This document shows, piece after piece, positions 21,804 to 36,300 of a DNA stretch of 64,000 bases. The notes beneath the pieces are model-generated. The model was given only the letters and a program-made list of their open reading frames with translations. It was not told the DNA's origin and searched no databases. The stretch lies in the NCBI GenBank assembly GCA_945910005.1, contig OX246739.1, positions 75,779,639-75,843,638 of the forward strand, written 5' to 3'. Each line of letters begins with the position of its first letter. Position 1 is the first letter of the stretch. The translations under genes and the position numbers were made by a program. This stretch comes from Isoperla grammatica (Eukaryota; Arthropoda; Insecta; Plecoptera; Perlodidae).

Positions 21804-23404
21804 GCAAAGAGGGCCGCAAGAATGGCGGAGTGGCGAGAGCCACATTAGGGAGGTTGTTAGGCGCTTAGATTGCAAAGAGGGCCGCAAGTATGACGGTGTG
21901 ACGAGAGCCACATTGGGGAGATTGTTAGGCGCTTGGATTGCAAAGAGGGCCGCAAGTATGAAGGTGTGACGAGAGCCACATTAGGGAGATTGTTAGGCGT
22001 TTTGATTGAAAAGAGGGCCGCAAGTATGGTGGAGTGACGAGAGCCATATTGGGGAGATTGTTAGGCGCTTGGATTGCAAAGAGGGCCGCAAGAATGGCGG
22101 AGTGGCGAGAGCCACATCGGGGAGATTGTTAGGCGCTCTGATTACAAAGATGGCCGCAAGTATGACGGAGTGGCGAGAGCCACATTGGGGAGATTGTTAG
22201 GCGCTTGGATTGCAAAGAGGGCCGCAAGTATGACGGAAAGGCGAGAGCCACATTGGGGAGATTGTTAGGCGCTTGGATTGCAAAGAGGGCCGCAAGTATG
22301 ACGGAGTGGCGAGAGCAACACTGGGGAGATTGTTAGGCGCTTGGATTGCAAAGAGGGCCGCAAGTATGGTGGAGTGACGAGCACCTAATATGAGAGATTG
22401 TTAGGCGCTTGGATTGCAAAGAGGGCCGCAAGTATGGCGGAGTGGCGAGAGCCACATCGGGGAGATTGTTAGGCGCTTGGATTACAAAGAGGGCCGCAAG
22501 TATGACGGAGTGCCGAGAGGCACCTTGGGGAGATTGTTAGGCGCTTGGATTGAAAAGAGGGCCGCAAGTATGGTGGAGTGCCGAGAGCCACATCGGGGAG
22601 ATTGTTAGGCGCTCTGATTTCAAAGAGGGCCGCAAGTATGACGGAGTGGCGAGAGCCACATTGGGGAGATTGTTAGGCGCTTGGATTTAAAGAGGGCCGC
22701 AAGTATGACGGTGTGGCGAGAGCCACACTGGGGAGATTGTTAGGCGCTTGGATTGCAAAGAGGGCCGCAATAATGACGGAGTGGCGAGAGCAACACAAGG
22801 GAGATTGTTAGACGCTTGGATTGCAAAGAGGGCCGCAATGATGGCGGAGTGGCGAGAGCCACATTGGGGAGATTGTTAGGCGCTCTGATTTCAAAGAGGG
22901 CCGCAAGTATGACGGAGTGGCGAGAGCCACATTGGGGAGATTGTTAGGCGCTTGAATTGCAAAGAGGGCCGCAAGTTTGACGGAGTGGCGAAAGCCACAT
23001 TGGGGAGATTGTTTGGCGCTTGGATTGCAAAGAGGGCCGCGGAGTGGCGAGCGCCACATTGGGGAGATTGTTGGGCGCTTGAATTGCAAAGAGGGCCGCA
23101 AGTATGGCGGTGTGACGAGAGCCACATTGGGGAGATTGTAAGGCGCTTGGATTGCAAAGAGGGCCGCAAGTATGACGGAGTGGCGAAAGCCACATTGGGG
23201 AGATCGTTAGGCGCTTGGATTGCAAAGATGGCCGCAAGTATGACGGTGTGGCGAGAGCCACACTGGGGAGATTGTTAGGCTTTTGGATTGCAAAGAGGGC
23301 CGCAAGTATGACGGAGTGGCGAGAGCAACACAAGGGGGATTGTAAGACGCTTGGATTGCAAAGAGGGCCGCAAGTATGGCGGAGTAGCGAGAGCCACATC
23401 GGGG

Positions 23405-26000
23405 AGATTGTTAGGCGCTTGGATTACAAAGAGGGCCGCAAGTATGACGGTGTGGCGAGAGCCACACTGGGGAGATTTTAGGCGCTTGGATTGCAAAGAG
23501 GGCCGCAAGTATGACGGAGTGGCGAGAGCAACACAAGGGGATTTGTTAGACGCTTGGATTGCAAAGAGGGCCGCAAGCATGGCGGAGTTTCGAGAGCCAC
23601 ATCGGGGAGATTGTAAGGCGCTCTGATTGCAAAGAGGGCCGCAAGTATGACGGAGTGGCGAGAGCCACATTGGGTAGATTGTTAGGCGCTTGGATTTCAA
23701 AGAGAGCCGCAAGTATGACGGAGTGGCGAGAGCAACACTGTGGAGATTGTTAGGCGCTTGGATTGCAAAGAGGGCCGCAAATATAGGTGGAGTGACGAGA
23801 GCCACATTGGGGAGATTGTTAGACGCTTGGATTGCAAAGAGGGCCGCGAAGTGGCGAGAGCCAAATTAAGGAGATTGTTAGGCGCTTGAATCGCAAAGAG
23901 GGCCGCAAGTATGGCGGTGTGACGAGAGCCACATTAGGGAGATTGTTAGGCGCTTGGATTGCAAAGAGGGCCGCAAGTATGGCGGAGTAGCGAGAGCCAC
24001 ATCGGGGAGATTGTTAGGCGCTTGTACAAAGAGGGCCGCAAGTATGACGGAGTGGCGAGAGCCACATTGGGGAGATGTTAGGCACTTGGATTGCAAAGAG
24101 GGCCGCAAGTATAGTGGAGTGATGAGAGCCACATTGGGGAGATTGTTAGGCGCTTGGATTGCAAAGAGGGCCGCAAATATAGGTTGAGTTGCGAGAGCCA
24201 CATTGGGGAGATTGTATGGCGCTTGGTTTGAAAAGAGGGCCGCAAGTATGACGGAGTCGCGATAGCCACATCGGGGAGATTGTTAGGCGCTCTGATTGCA
24301 AAGAGGGCCGCAAGTATGACGGAGTGACGAGAGCCACATTGGGAAGATTGTTAGGCGCTTGGATTGCAAGGAGGGCCGCAAGTATGACGGAGTGGCGAGA
24401 GCCACATTGGGGAGATTGTTAGGCGCTTGGAATGCAAAGAGGGCCGCAAGTATGGCGGAGTGGCGAGAGCCACATCGGGGAGATTGTTAGGCGCTTGGAT
24501 TACAAAGAGGGCCGCAAGTAGGACGGAGTGCCGAGAGCCACATTGGGAAGATTGTTAGGCGCTTGGATTGAAAAGAGGGCCGCAAGTATGGTGGAGTGCC
24601 GAGAGCCACATTGGGGAGATTGTTAGGCGCTTGGATTGCAAAGAGGGCCGCACATATAGGTGGAGTGGCGAGAGCCACATTGGGGAGATTGTTAGGCGCT
24701 GGGATTGCAAAGAGGGCCGCAAGTATGACGGTGTGACGAGAGCCACATTGGGGAGATTTTTAGGCACTTGGACTGCAAAGAGGGCCGCAAGTATGGCGGA
24801 GTGACGAGAGCCACATTGGGGAGATTGTTAGGCGCTTGGATTGAAAAGAGGGCCGCAAGTATGACGGAGTGGCGAGAGCCACATCGGAGAGATTGTTAGG
24901 CCTTTTGATTGCAAAGAGGGCCGCAAGTATGGTGGAGTGACGAGAGCCAGATTAGGGAGATTGTGAGGCGCTTGGATTGCAAAGAGGGCCGCAAGAATGG
25001 CAAAGTGTCGAGAGCCACATCAAGGAGATTGTAAGGCGCTCTGATTGCAAAGAGGGCCGCAAATATAGGTGGAGTGACGAAAGCCACATTGGGGAGATTG
25101 TTAGGCGCTGTGATTGCAAAGAGGGCCGCCGGTGTGGCGAGAGCCACATTGGGGAGATTGTTAGGCGCTTGAATTGCAAAGAGGGCCGCAAGTTTGACGG
25201 AGTGGCGAAAGCCACATTGGGGAGATTGTAAGGCGCTTGGATTGCAAAGAGGGCCGCGGAGTGGCGAGCGCCACATTGGGGAGATTGTTGGGCGCTTGAA
25301 TTGCAAAGAGGGCCGCAAGTATGACGGTGTGGCGAGAGCCACACTGGGGAGATTTTAGGCGCTTGGATTGCAAAGAGGGCCGCAAGTATGACGGAGTGGC
25401 GAGAGCAACACAAGGGAGATTGTTAGACGCTTGGATTGCAAAGAGGGCCGCAAGCATGACGGAGTGGCGAGAGCCACATTGGGGAGATTGTTAGGCGCTT
25501 GGATTGCAAAGAGGGCCGCAAGCATGACGGTGTGGCGAGAGCCACACTGGGGAGATTGTTAGGCGCTTGGATTGCAAAGAGGGCCGCAAGTATGAAGGTG
25601 TGGCGAGAGCAACACAAGGGAGATTGTACGACGCTTGGATTGCAAAGAGGGCCACAAGTATGGCGGAGTGGCGAGAGCCACATTTGGGAGGTTGTTAGGC
25701 GCTTGGATTGCAAAGAGGGCCGCAAGAATGGCGGAGTGGCGAGAGCCACATCGGGGAGATTGTTAGGCGCTCTGATTGCAAAGATGGCCGCAAGTATGAC
25801 GGAGTGGCGAGAGCCACATTGGGGAGATTGTAAGGCGCTTGGATTGCAAAGAGGGCCGCAAGTATGACGGAAAGGCGAGAGCCACATTGGGGAGATTGTT
25901 AGGCGCTTGGATTGCAAAGAGGGCCGCAAGTATGACGGAGTGGCGAGAGCAACACTGGGGAGATTTTTAGGCGTTTTGATTGCAAAGAGGGCCGCAAGTA
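23405..26000 (+). repeat. Second copy of the block at 1-2.9 kb
   Basis: Matching features recur at offset 23404: CTTGTACAAAG at 617 and 24021, AAATATAGGTTGAGTTGCG at 771 and 24175, GCAAGGAGGGCC at about 963 and 24367. After about 1.4 kb of matching the offset drops to 23336, one monomer (68 bp) shorter, so the copies differ by a monomer gain or loss. Block ends are approximate. Confidence 0.75.
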
Positions 26001-27310
26001 TGGTGGAGTGACGAGAGCCATATTGGGGAGATTGTTAGGCGCTTGGATTGCAAAGAGGGCCGCAAGAATGGCGGAGTGGCGAGAGCCACATTGGGGAGAT
26101 TGTTAGGCGCTTGGATTACAAAGAGGGCCGCAAGTATGACGGAGTGCCGAGAGGCACCTTGGGGAGATTGTTAGGCGCTTGGATTGAAAAGAGGGCCGCA
26201 AGTATGGTGGAGGGCCGAGAGCCACATCGGGGAGATTGTTAGGCGCTCTGATTTCAAAGAGGGCCGCAAGTATGACGGAGTGGCGAGAGCCACATTGGGG
26301 AGATTGTAAGGCGCTTGGATTTCAAAGAGGACCGCAAGTATGACGGTGTGGCGAGAGCCACACTGGGGAGATTGTTAGGCGCTTGGATTGCAAAGAGGGC
26401 CGCAAGTATGACGGAGTGGCGAGAGCAACACAAGGGAGATTGTTAGACGCTTGGATTGCAAAGAGGTCCGCAAGAATGGCGGAGTGGCGAGAGCCACATC
26501 GGGGAGATTGTTAGGCGCTCTGATTTCAAAGAGGGCCACAAGTATGACGGAGTGGCGAGAGCCACATTGGGGAGATTGTTAGGCGCTTGGATTGCAAAGA
26601 GGGCCGCAAGTATGAAGGTGTGGCGAGAGGAACACAAGGGAGATTGTACGACGCTTGGATTGCAAAGAGGGCCGCAAGTATGGCGGAGTAGCGAGAGCCA
26701 CATCGGGGAGATTGTAAGGCGCTTGGATTGAAAAGAGGGCCGCAAGTATAACGGAGTCGCGAGAGCCACATCGGGGAGATTGTTAGGCGCTCTGATTGCA
26801 AAGAGGGCCGCAAGTATGACGGAGTGACGAGAGCCACATTGGGGAGATTGTAAGGCGCAAGGATTGCAAAGAGGGCCGCAAGTATGACGGAGTGGCGAGA
26901 GCCACATTGGGGAGATTGTTAGGCGCTTGGATTGCAAAGAGGGCCGCAAGTATGGCGGAGTGGCGAGAGCCACATCGGGGAGATTGTTAGGCGCTTGGAT
27001 TACAAAGAGGGCCGCAAGTATGACGGAGTCCGAGAGCCACATTGGGGAGATTGTTAGGCGCTTGGATTGAAAAGAGGGCCGCAAGCATGGTGGAGTGCCG
27101 AGAGCCACATTGGGGGGATTGTTAGGCGCTTGGATTGCAAAGAGGGCCGCAAATATAGGTGGAGTGGCGAGAGCCACATTGGGGAGATTGTTAGGCGCTT
27201 GGATTGCAAAGAGGGCCGCAAGTATGACGGTGTGACGAGAGCCACATTGGGGAGATTGTTAGGCACTTGGACTGCAACGAGGGCCGCAAGTATGGCGGAG
27301 TGACGAGAAC

Positions 27311-30300
27311 CACATCGGGGAGATTGTTATGCGCTTGGATTGCAAAGAGGGCCGCAAGTATGACGAAGTGGCGAGAGCCACATTGGGGAGATTGTTAGGC
27401 GCTTGGATTGAAAAGAGGGCCGCAAGTATGACGGAGTGGCGCGAGCCAAATCGGAGAGATTGTTAGGCCTTTTGATTGCAAAGAGGGCCGCAAGTATGGT
27501 GGAGTGACGAGAGCCAGATTGGGGAGATTGTTAGGCGCTTGGATTGCAAAGAGGGCCGCAAGAATGGCAAAGTGTCGAGAGCCACATCGGGGAGATTGTA
27601 AGGCGCTCTGATTGCAAAGAGGGCCGCAAATATAGGTGGAGTGACGAGAGCCACATTGGGGAAATTGTTAGGCGCTTGGATTGCAAAGAGGGCCGCGAAG
27701 TGGCGAGAGCCACATTGGGGAGATTGTTAGGCGCTTGAATTGCAAAGAGGGCCGCAAGTATGACGGAGTGGCGAAAGCCACATTGGGGAGATTACTAGGC
27801 GCTTGGATTGCAAAGAGGGCCGCAAGTATGACGGTGTGGCGAGAGCCACACTGGGGAGATTGTTAGGCGCTTGGATTGCAAAGAGGGCCGCAAGTATGAC
27901 GGAGTGGCGAGAGCAACACAAGGGAGATTGTTAGACGCTTGGATTGCAAAGAGGTCCGCAAGTTTGGTGGAGTGCCGAGAGCCACATCGGGGAGATTGTT
28001 AGGCGCTTGGATTGCAAAGAGGGCCGCAAATAAAGGTGGAGTGGCGAGAGCCACATTAGGGAGATTGTTAGGCACTTGGATTGCAAAGAGGGCCGCAAGT
28101 ATGACGGTGTGACGAGAGCCACATTGGGGAGATTGTTAGGCACTTGGACTGCAAAGAGGGCCGCAAGTATGGCGGAGTGACGAGAACCAAATCGGGGAGA
28201 TTGTTATGCGCTTGGATTGCAAAGAGGGCCGCAAGTATGACGAAGTGGCGAGAGCCACATTGGGGAGATTGTTAGGCGCTTGGATTGAAAAGAGGGCCGC
28301 AAGTATGACGGAGTGGCGAGAGCCACATCGGAGAGATTGTTAGGCCTTTTGATTGCAAAGAGAGCCACATTGGGGAGATTGTAAGGCGCTTGGATTGCAA
28401 AGAGGGCCGCAAGTATGACGGAGTGGCAAAAGCAACACTGGGGAGATTGTTAGGCGCTTGGATTGCAAAGAGGGCCGCAAATATAGGTGGAGTGACGAGA
28501 GCCACATTGGGGAGATTGTTAGGCGCTTGGAATGCAAAGGGGCCGCAAGTATGGCGGTGTGACGAGAGCCACATTGGGGAGATTGTTAGGCGCTTGGATT
28601 GCAAAGAGGGCCGCAAGTATGAAGGTGTGACGAGAGCCACATTGGGGAGATTGTTAGGCGTTTTGATTGCAAAGAGGGCCGCAAGAATGGTGGAGTGACG
28701 AGAGCCATATTGGGGAGATTGTTAGGCGCTTGGATTGCAAAGAGGGCCGCAAGAATGGCGGAGTGGCGAGAGCCACATTAGGGAGGTTGTTAGGCGCTTG
28801 GATTGCAAAGAGGGCCGCAAGTATGACGGTGTGACGAGAGCCACTTTGGGGAGATTGTTAGGCGCTTGGATTGCAAAGAGGGCCGCTAGTATGACGGTAT
28901 GACGAGTGCCACATTAGGGAGATTGTTAGGCGCTTGGATTGCAAAGAGGGCCGCAAGTATGGCGGTGTGACGAGAGCCACATTGGGGAGATTGTTAGGCG
29001 CTTGGATTGCAAAGAGGGCCGCAAGTATGAAGGTGTGACGAGAGCCACATTGGGGAGATTGTTAGGCGTTTTGATTGCAAAGAGGGCCGCAAGTATGGTG
29101 GAGTGACGAGAGCCATATTGGGGAGATTGTTAGGCGCTTGGATTGCAAAGAGGGCCGCAAGAATGGCGGAGTGGCGAGAGCCACATTAGGGAGGTTGTTA
29201 GGCGCTTGGATTGCAAAGAGGGCCGCAAGTATGACGGTGTGACGAGAGCCACTTTGGGGAGATTGATAGGCGCTTTGATTGCAAAGAGGGCCGCTAGTAT
29301 GAAGGTATGACGAGAGCCACATTAGGGAGATTGTTAGGCGTTTTGATTGAAAAGAGGGCCGCAAGTATGGTGCAGTGACGAGAGCCATATTGGGGAGATT
29401 GTTAGGCGCTTGGATTGCAAAGAGGGCCGCAAGAATGGCGGAGTGGCGAGAGCCACATCGGGGAGATTGTTAGGCGCTCTGATTGCAAAGAGGGCCGCAA
29501 GTATGACGGAATGGCGAGAGCCACATTGGGGAGATTGTTAGGCGCTTGGATTGCAAAGAGGGCCGCAAGTATGACGGAAAAGCGAGAGCCACATTGGGGA
29601 GATTGTTAGGCGCTTGGATTGCAAAGAGGGCCGCAAGTATGACGGAGTGGCGAGAGCAACACTGGGGAGATTGTAAGGCGCTTGGATTGCAAAGAGGGCC
29701 GCAAGTATGGTGTTGTGACGAGAGCCTAATTGGGGAGATTGTTAGGCGCTTGGATTGCAAAGAGGGCCGCAAGTATGACGGAGTGGCGAGAGCCACATTG
29801 GGGAGATTGTTAGGCGCTTGGATTGCAAAGAGGGCCGCAAGTATGGCGGAGTGGCGAGAGCCACATCGGGGAGATTGATAGGCGCTTGGATTACATAGAG
29901 GGCCGCAAGTATGACGGAGTGCCGAGAGGCACCTTGGGGAGATTGTTAGGCGCTTGGATTGAAAAGAGGGCCGCAAGTATGGTGGAGTGCCGAGAGCCAC
30001 ATCGGGGAGATTGTTAGGCGCTCTGATTTCAAAGAGGGCCGCAAGTATGACGGAGTGGCGAGAGCCACATTGGGGAGATTGTTAGGCGCTTGGATTGCAA
30101 AGAGGGCCGCAAGTAGGACGGAGTGGCGAGAGCAACACAAGGGAGATTGTTAGACGCTTGGATTGCAAAGAGGGCCGCAAGTATGGCGGAGTAGCGAGAG
30201 CCACATCGGGGAGATTGTTAGGCGCTTGGATTACAAATAGGGCCGCAAGTATGACGGAGTGGCGAGAGCCACATTGGGGAGATATTAGGCACTTGGATTG

Positions 30301-33300
30301 CAAAGAGGGCCGCAAGAATGGCGGAGTGGCGAGAGCCACATCGGGGAGATTGTTAGGCGCTCTGATTGCAAAGAGGGCCGCAAGTATGACGGAGTGGCGA
30401 GAGCCACATCGGGGAGATTGTTAGGCGCTTGGATTGCAAAGAGGGCCGCAAGTATGACGGAGTGGCGAGAGCCACACTGGGGAGATGTTAGGCACTTTGA
30501 TTGCAAAGAGGGCCGCAAGTATGGTGGAGTGACGAGAGCCACATTGGGGAGATTGTTAGGCGCTTGGATTGCAAAGAGGGCCGCAAGAATGGCGGAGTGG
30601 CAAGAGCCACATCGGGGAGATTGTTAGGCGCTCTGATTTCAAAGAGGGCCGCAAGTATGACGGAGTGGCGAAAGCCACATTGGGGAGATTGTTAGGCGCT
30701 TTGATTGCAAAGAGGGCCGCAAGTATGACGGTGTGGCTAGAGCCACACTGGGGAGATTGTTAGGCGCTTGGATTGCAAAGAGGGCCGCAAGTATGACGGA
30801 GTGGCGAGAGCAACACAAGGGAGATTGTTAGACGCTTGGATTGCAAAGAGGGCCGCAAGTATGGCGGAGTAGCGAGAGCCACATCGGGGAGATTGTTAGG
30901 CGCTTGGATTACAAAGAGGGCCGCAAGTATGACGGAGTGGCGAGAGCCCCATTGGGGAGATGTTAGGCACTTGGATTGCAAAGAGGGCCGCAAGTATAGT
31001 GGAGTGACGAGAGCCACATTGGGGAGATTGTTAGGCGCTTGGATTGCAAAGAGGGCCGCAAATATAGGTTGAGTGGCGAGAGCCACATTGGGGAGATTGT
31101 TAGGCGCTTGGATTGGAAAGAGGGCCGCAAGTATGACGGAGTCGCGAGAGCCACATCGAGGAGATTGTTAGGCGCTCTGATTGCAAAGAGGGCCGCAAGT
31201 ATGACGGAGTGACGAGAGCCACATTGGGAAGATTGTTAGGCGCTTGGATTGCAAAGAGGGCCGCAAGTATGACGGAGTGGCGAGAGCCACATTGGGGAGA
31301 TTGTTAGGCGCTTGGATTGCAAAGAGGGCCGCAAGTATGGTGGAGTGCCGAGAGCCACATTGGGGAGATTGTTAGGCGCTTGGATTGCAAAGAGGGCCGC
31401 AAGTATGAAGGTGTGGCGAGAGCAACACAAGGGAGATTGTACGACGCTTTGATTGCAAAGAGGGCCGCAAGTATGGCGGAGTAGCGAGAGCCACATCGGG
31501 GAGATTGTAAGGCGCTTGGATTGAAAAGAAGGCCGCAAGTATGACGGAGTGGCGAGAGCCACATCGGGGAGATTGTTAGGCGCTCTGATTGCAAAGAGGG
31601 CCGCAAGTATAACGGAGTGACGAGAGCCACATTGGGGAGATTGTAAGGCGCAAGGATTGCAAAGAGGGCCGCAAGTATGACGGAGTGGCGAGAGCCACAT
31701 TGGGGAGATTGTTAGGCGCTTGGATTGCAAAGAGGGCCGCAAGTATGGCGGAGTGGCGAGAGCCACATCGGGGAGATTGTTAGGCGCTTGGATTACAAAG
31801 AGGGCCGCAAGTATGACGGAGTGCCGAGAGCCACATTGGGGAGATTGTTAGGCGCTTGGATTGAAAAGAGGGCCGCAAGCATGGTGGAGTGCCGAGAGCC
31901 ACATTGGGGAGATTGTTAGGCGCTTGGATTGCAAAGAGGGCCGCAAGTATGACGGTATGACGAGAGCCACATTGGGGAGATTGTTAGGCACTTGGACTGC
32001 AAAGAGGGCCGCAAGTATGGCGGAGTGACGAGAGCAACACTGGGGAGATTGTTAGACGCTTGGATTGCAAACAGGGCCGCAAGTATGACGGAGTGGCGAG
32101 AGCAACACTGGGGAGATTGTTAGGCGCTTGGATGGCAAAGAGGGCCGCAAGTATGGTGGAGTGACGAGAGCCTAATTGGGGAGATTGTTAGGCGCTTGGA
32201 TTGCAAAGAGGGCCGCAAGTATGACGGAGTGGCGAGAGCCACATTGGGGAGATTGTTAGGCGCTTGGATTGCAAAGAGGGCCGCAAGTATGGCGGAGTGG
32301 CGAGAGCCACATCGGGGAGATTGATAGGCGCTTGGATTACAAAGAGAGCCGCAAGTATGAAGGAGTGCCGAGAGGTTCCTTGGGGAGATTGTTAGGCGCT
32401 TGGATTGAAAAGAGGGCCGCAAGTATGGTGGAGTGCCGAGAGCCACATCGGGGAGATTGTTAGGCGCTCTGATTTCAAAGAGGGCCGCAAGTATGACGGA
32501 GTGGCGAGAGCCACATTGGGGAGATTGTTAGGCGCTTGGATTGCAAAGAGGGCCGCAAGTATGACGGTGTGGCGAGAGCCACACTGGGGAGATTGTTGGG
32601 CGCTTGGATTGCAAAGAGGGCCGCAAGTATGACGGAGTGGCGAGAGCAACATAAGGGAGATTGTTAGGCGCTCTGATTTCAAAGAGGGCCGCAAGTATGA
32701 CGGAGTGGCGAAAGCCACATTGGGGAGATTGTTAGGCGCTTGGATTGCAAAGAGGGCCGCAAGTATGACGGAGTGGCGAGAGCCACATTGGGGAGATGTT
32801 AGGCACTTGGATTGCAAAGAGGGCCGCAAGTATAGTGGAGTGATGAGAGCCATATTGGGGAGATTGTTAGGCGCTTGGATTGCAAAGAGGGCCGCAAATA
32901 TAGGTTGAGTTGCGAGAGCCACATTGGGGAGATTGTATGGCGCTTGGTTTAAACAGAGGGCCGCAGGTATGACGGAGTCGCGAGAGCCACATCGGGGAGA
33001 TTGTTAGGCGCTCTGATTGCAAAGAGGGCCGCAAGTATGACGGAGTGACGAGAGCCACATTGGGAAGATTGTTAGGCGCTTGGATTGCAAGGAGGGCCGC
33101 AAGTATGACGGAGAAGCGAGAGCCACATTGGGGAGATTGTTAGGCGCTTGGAATGCAAAGAGGGCCGCAAGTATGGCGGAGTGGCGAGAGCCACATCGGG
33201 GAGATTGTTAGGCGCTTGGATTACAAAGAGGGCCGCAAGTATGACGGAGTGCCGAGAGCCACATTGGGGAGATTGTTAGGCGCTTGGATTGAAAAGAGGG

Positions 33301-36300
33301 CCGCAAGTATGGTGGAGTGCCGAGAGCCACATTGGGGAGATTGTTAGGCGCTTGGATTGCAAAGAGGGCCGCAAGTATGGTGGAGTGACGAGAGCCACAT
33401 TGGGGAGATTGTTAGGCGCTTGGATTGCAAAGAGGGCCGCAAGTATGACGGTGTGACGAGAGCCACATTGGGGAGATTTTTAGGCACTTGGACTGCAAAG
33501 AGGGCCGCAAGTATGGCGGAGTGACGAGAACCACATCGGGGAGATTGTTATGCGCTTGGATTGCAAAGAGGGCCGCAAGTATGACGAAGTGGCGAGAGCC
33601 ACATTGGGGAGATTGTTAGGCGCTTGGATTGAAAAGAGGGCCGCAAGTATGACGGAGTGGCGAGAGCCACATCGGAGAGATTGTTAGGCCTTTTGATTGC
33701 AAAGAGGGCCGCAAGTATGGTGGAGTGACGAGAGCCAGATTAGGGAGATTGTTAGGCGCTTGGATTGCAAAGAGGGCCGCAAGAATGGCAAAGTGTCGAG
33801 AGCCACATCGGGGAGATTGTAAGGCGCTCTGATTGCAAAGAGGGCCGCAAATATAGGTGGAGTGACGAGAGCCACATTGGGGAGATTGTTAGGCGCTGTG
33901 ATTGCAAAGAGGGCCGCGGGTGTGGCGAGAGCCACATTGGGGAGATTGTTAGGCGCTTAGATTGCATAGAGGGCCGCGGAGTGGCGAGCGCCACATTGGG
34001 GAGATTGTTGGGCGCTTGAATTGCAAAGAGGGCCGCAAGTATGGCGGTGTGACGAGAGCCACATTGGGGAGATTGTAAGGCGCTTGGATTGCAAAGAGGG
34101 CCGCAAGTATGACGGAGTGGCGAAAGCCACATTGGGGAGATCGTTAGGCGCTTGGCTTGCAAAGAGGGCCGCAAGTATGACGGTGTGGCGAGAGCCACAC
34201 TGGGGAGATTGTTAGGCTTTTGGATTGCAAAGAGGGTCGCAAGTATGACGGAGTGGCGAGAGCAACACAAGGGGGATTGTAAGACGCTTGGATTGCAAAG
34301 AGGGCCGCAAGTATGGCGGAGTAGCGAGAGCCACATCGGGGAGATTGTTAGGCGCTTGGATTACAAAGAGGGCCGCAAGTATGACGGTGTGGCGAGAGCC
34401 ACACTGGGGAGATTTTAGGCGCTTGGATTGCAAAGAGGGCCGCAAGTATGACGGAGTGGCGAGAGCAACACAAGGGAGATTGTTAGACGCTTGGATTGCA
34501 AAGAGGGCCGCAAGCATGGCGGAGTGTCGAGAGCCACATCGGGGAGATTGTAAGGCGCTCTGATTGCAAAGAGGGCCGCAAGTATGACGGAGTGGCGAGA
34601 GCCACATTGGGGAGATTGTTAGGCGCTTGGATTTCAAAGAGAGCCGCAAGTATGACGGAGTGGCGAGAGCAACACTGTGGAGATTGTTAGGCGCTTGGAT
34701 TGCAAAGAGGGCCGCAAATATAGGTGGAGTGACGAGAGCCACATTGGGGAGATTGTTAGGCGCTTGGATTGCAAAGAGGGCCGCGAAAGGGCGAGAGCCA
34801 AATTGGGGAGATTGTTAGGCGCTTGAATTGCAAAGAGGGCCGCAAGTATGGCGGTGTGACGAGAGCCACATTAGGGAGATTGTAAGGCGCTTGGATTGCA
34901 AAGAGGGCCGCAAGTATGAAGGTGTGACGAGAGCCATATTGGGGAGATTGTTAGGCGTTTTGATTGCAAAGAGGGCCGCAAGTATGGTGGAGTGACGAGA
35001 GCCATATTGGGGAGATTGTTAGGCGCTTGGATTGCAAAGAGGGCCGCAAGAATGGCGGAGTGGCGAGAGCCACATTAGGGAGGTTGTTAGGCGCTTGGAT
35101 TGCAAAGAGGGCCGCAAGTATGACGGTGTGACGAGAGCCACATTGGGGAGATTGTTAGGCGCTTGGATTGCAAAAAGGGCCGCTAGTATGAAGGTGGGAC
35201 GAGAGCCACATTAGGGAGATTGTTAGGCGTTTTGATTGAAAAGAGGGCCGCAAGTATGGTGGAGTGACGAGAGCCATATTGGGGAGATTGTTAGGCGCTT
35301 GGATTGCAAAGAGGGCCGCAAGAATGGCGGAGTGGCGAGAGCCACATCGGGGAGATTGTTAGGCGCTCTGATTGCAAAGAGGGCCGCAAGTATGACGGAG
35401 TAGCGAGAGCCACATTGGGGAGATTGTTAGGCGCTTGGATTGCAAAGAGGGCCGCAAGTATGACAGAAAGGCGAGAGCCACATTGGGGAGATTGTTAGGC
35501 GCTTGGATTGCAAAGAGGGCCGCAAGTATGACGGAGTGGCGAGAGCAACACTGGGGAGATTGTTAGGCGTTGGATTGCAAAGAGGGCCGCAAGTATGGTG
35601 GAGTGACGAGAGCCTTATTGGGGAGATTGTTAGGCGCTTGGATTGCAAAGAGGGCCGCCAGTATGACGGAGTGGCTAAAGCCACATTGGGGAGATTGTTA
35701 GGCGCTTGGATTGCAAAGAGGGCCGCAAGTATGGCGGAGTGGCGAAAGCCACATCGGGGAGATTGTTAGGCGCTTGGATTACAAACAGGGCCGCAAGTAT
35801 GACGGAGTGCCGAGAGGCACCTTGGGGAGATTGTTAGGCGCTTGGATTGAAAAGAGGGCCGCAAGTATGGTGGAGTGCCGAGAGCCACATCGGGGAGATT
35901 GTTAGGCGCTCTGATTTCAAAGAGGGCCGCAAGTATGACGGAGTGGCGAGAGCCACATTGGGGAGATTGTTAGGCGCTTGGATTGCAAAGAGGGCCGCAA
36001 GTATGACGGTGTGGCGAGAGCCACACTGGGGAGATTGTTAGGCGCTTGGATTGCAAAGAGGGTTGCAAGTATGACGGAGTGGCGAGAGCAACACAAGGGA
36101 GATTGTTAGACGCTTGGATTGCAAAGAGGGCCGCAAGTATGGCGGAGAAGCGAGAGCCACATCGGGGAGATTGTTAGGCGCTTGGATTACAAAGAGGGCC
36201 GCAAGTATGACGGAGTGGCGAGAGCCACATTGGGGAGATGTTAGGCACTTGGATTGCAAAGAGGGCCGAAAGAATGGCGGAGTGGCGAGAGCCACATCGG

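Noticed and set aside
26443..27177. Minus-strand frame of 244 codons, and dozens of 60-190-codon frames on both strands of the array
   Set aside because: The minus strand of each 68-bp monomer has one TAA (in CCTAACA). Because 68 is not a multiple of 3, every frame meets a stop about every 204 bp, giving the ladder of 192-195-base frames. Variants such as CCTTACA lose it and lengthen frames by chance. Frames shift across monomers and overlap on both strands, with no codon-level conservation.
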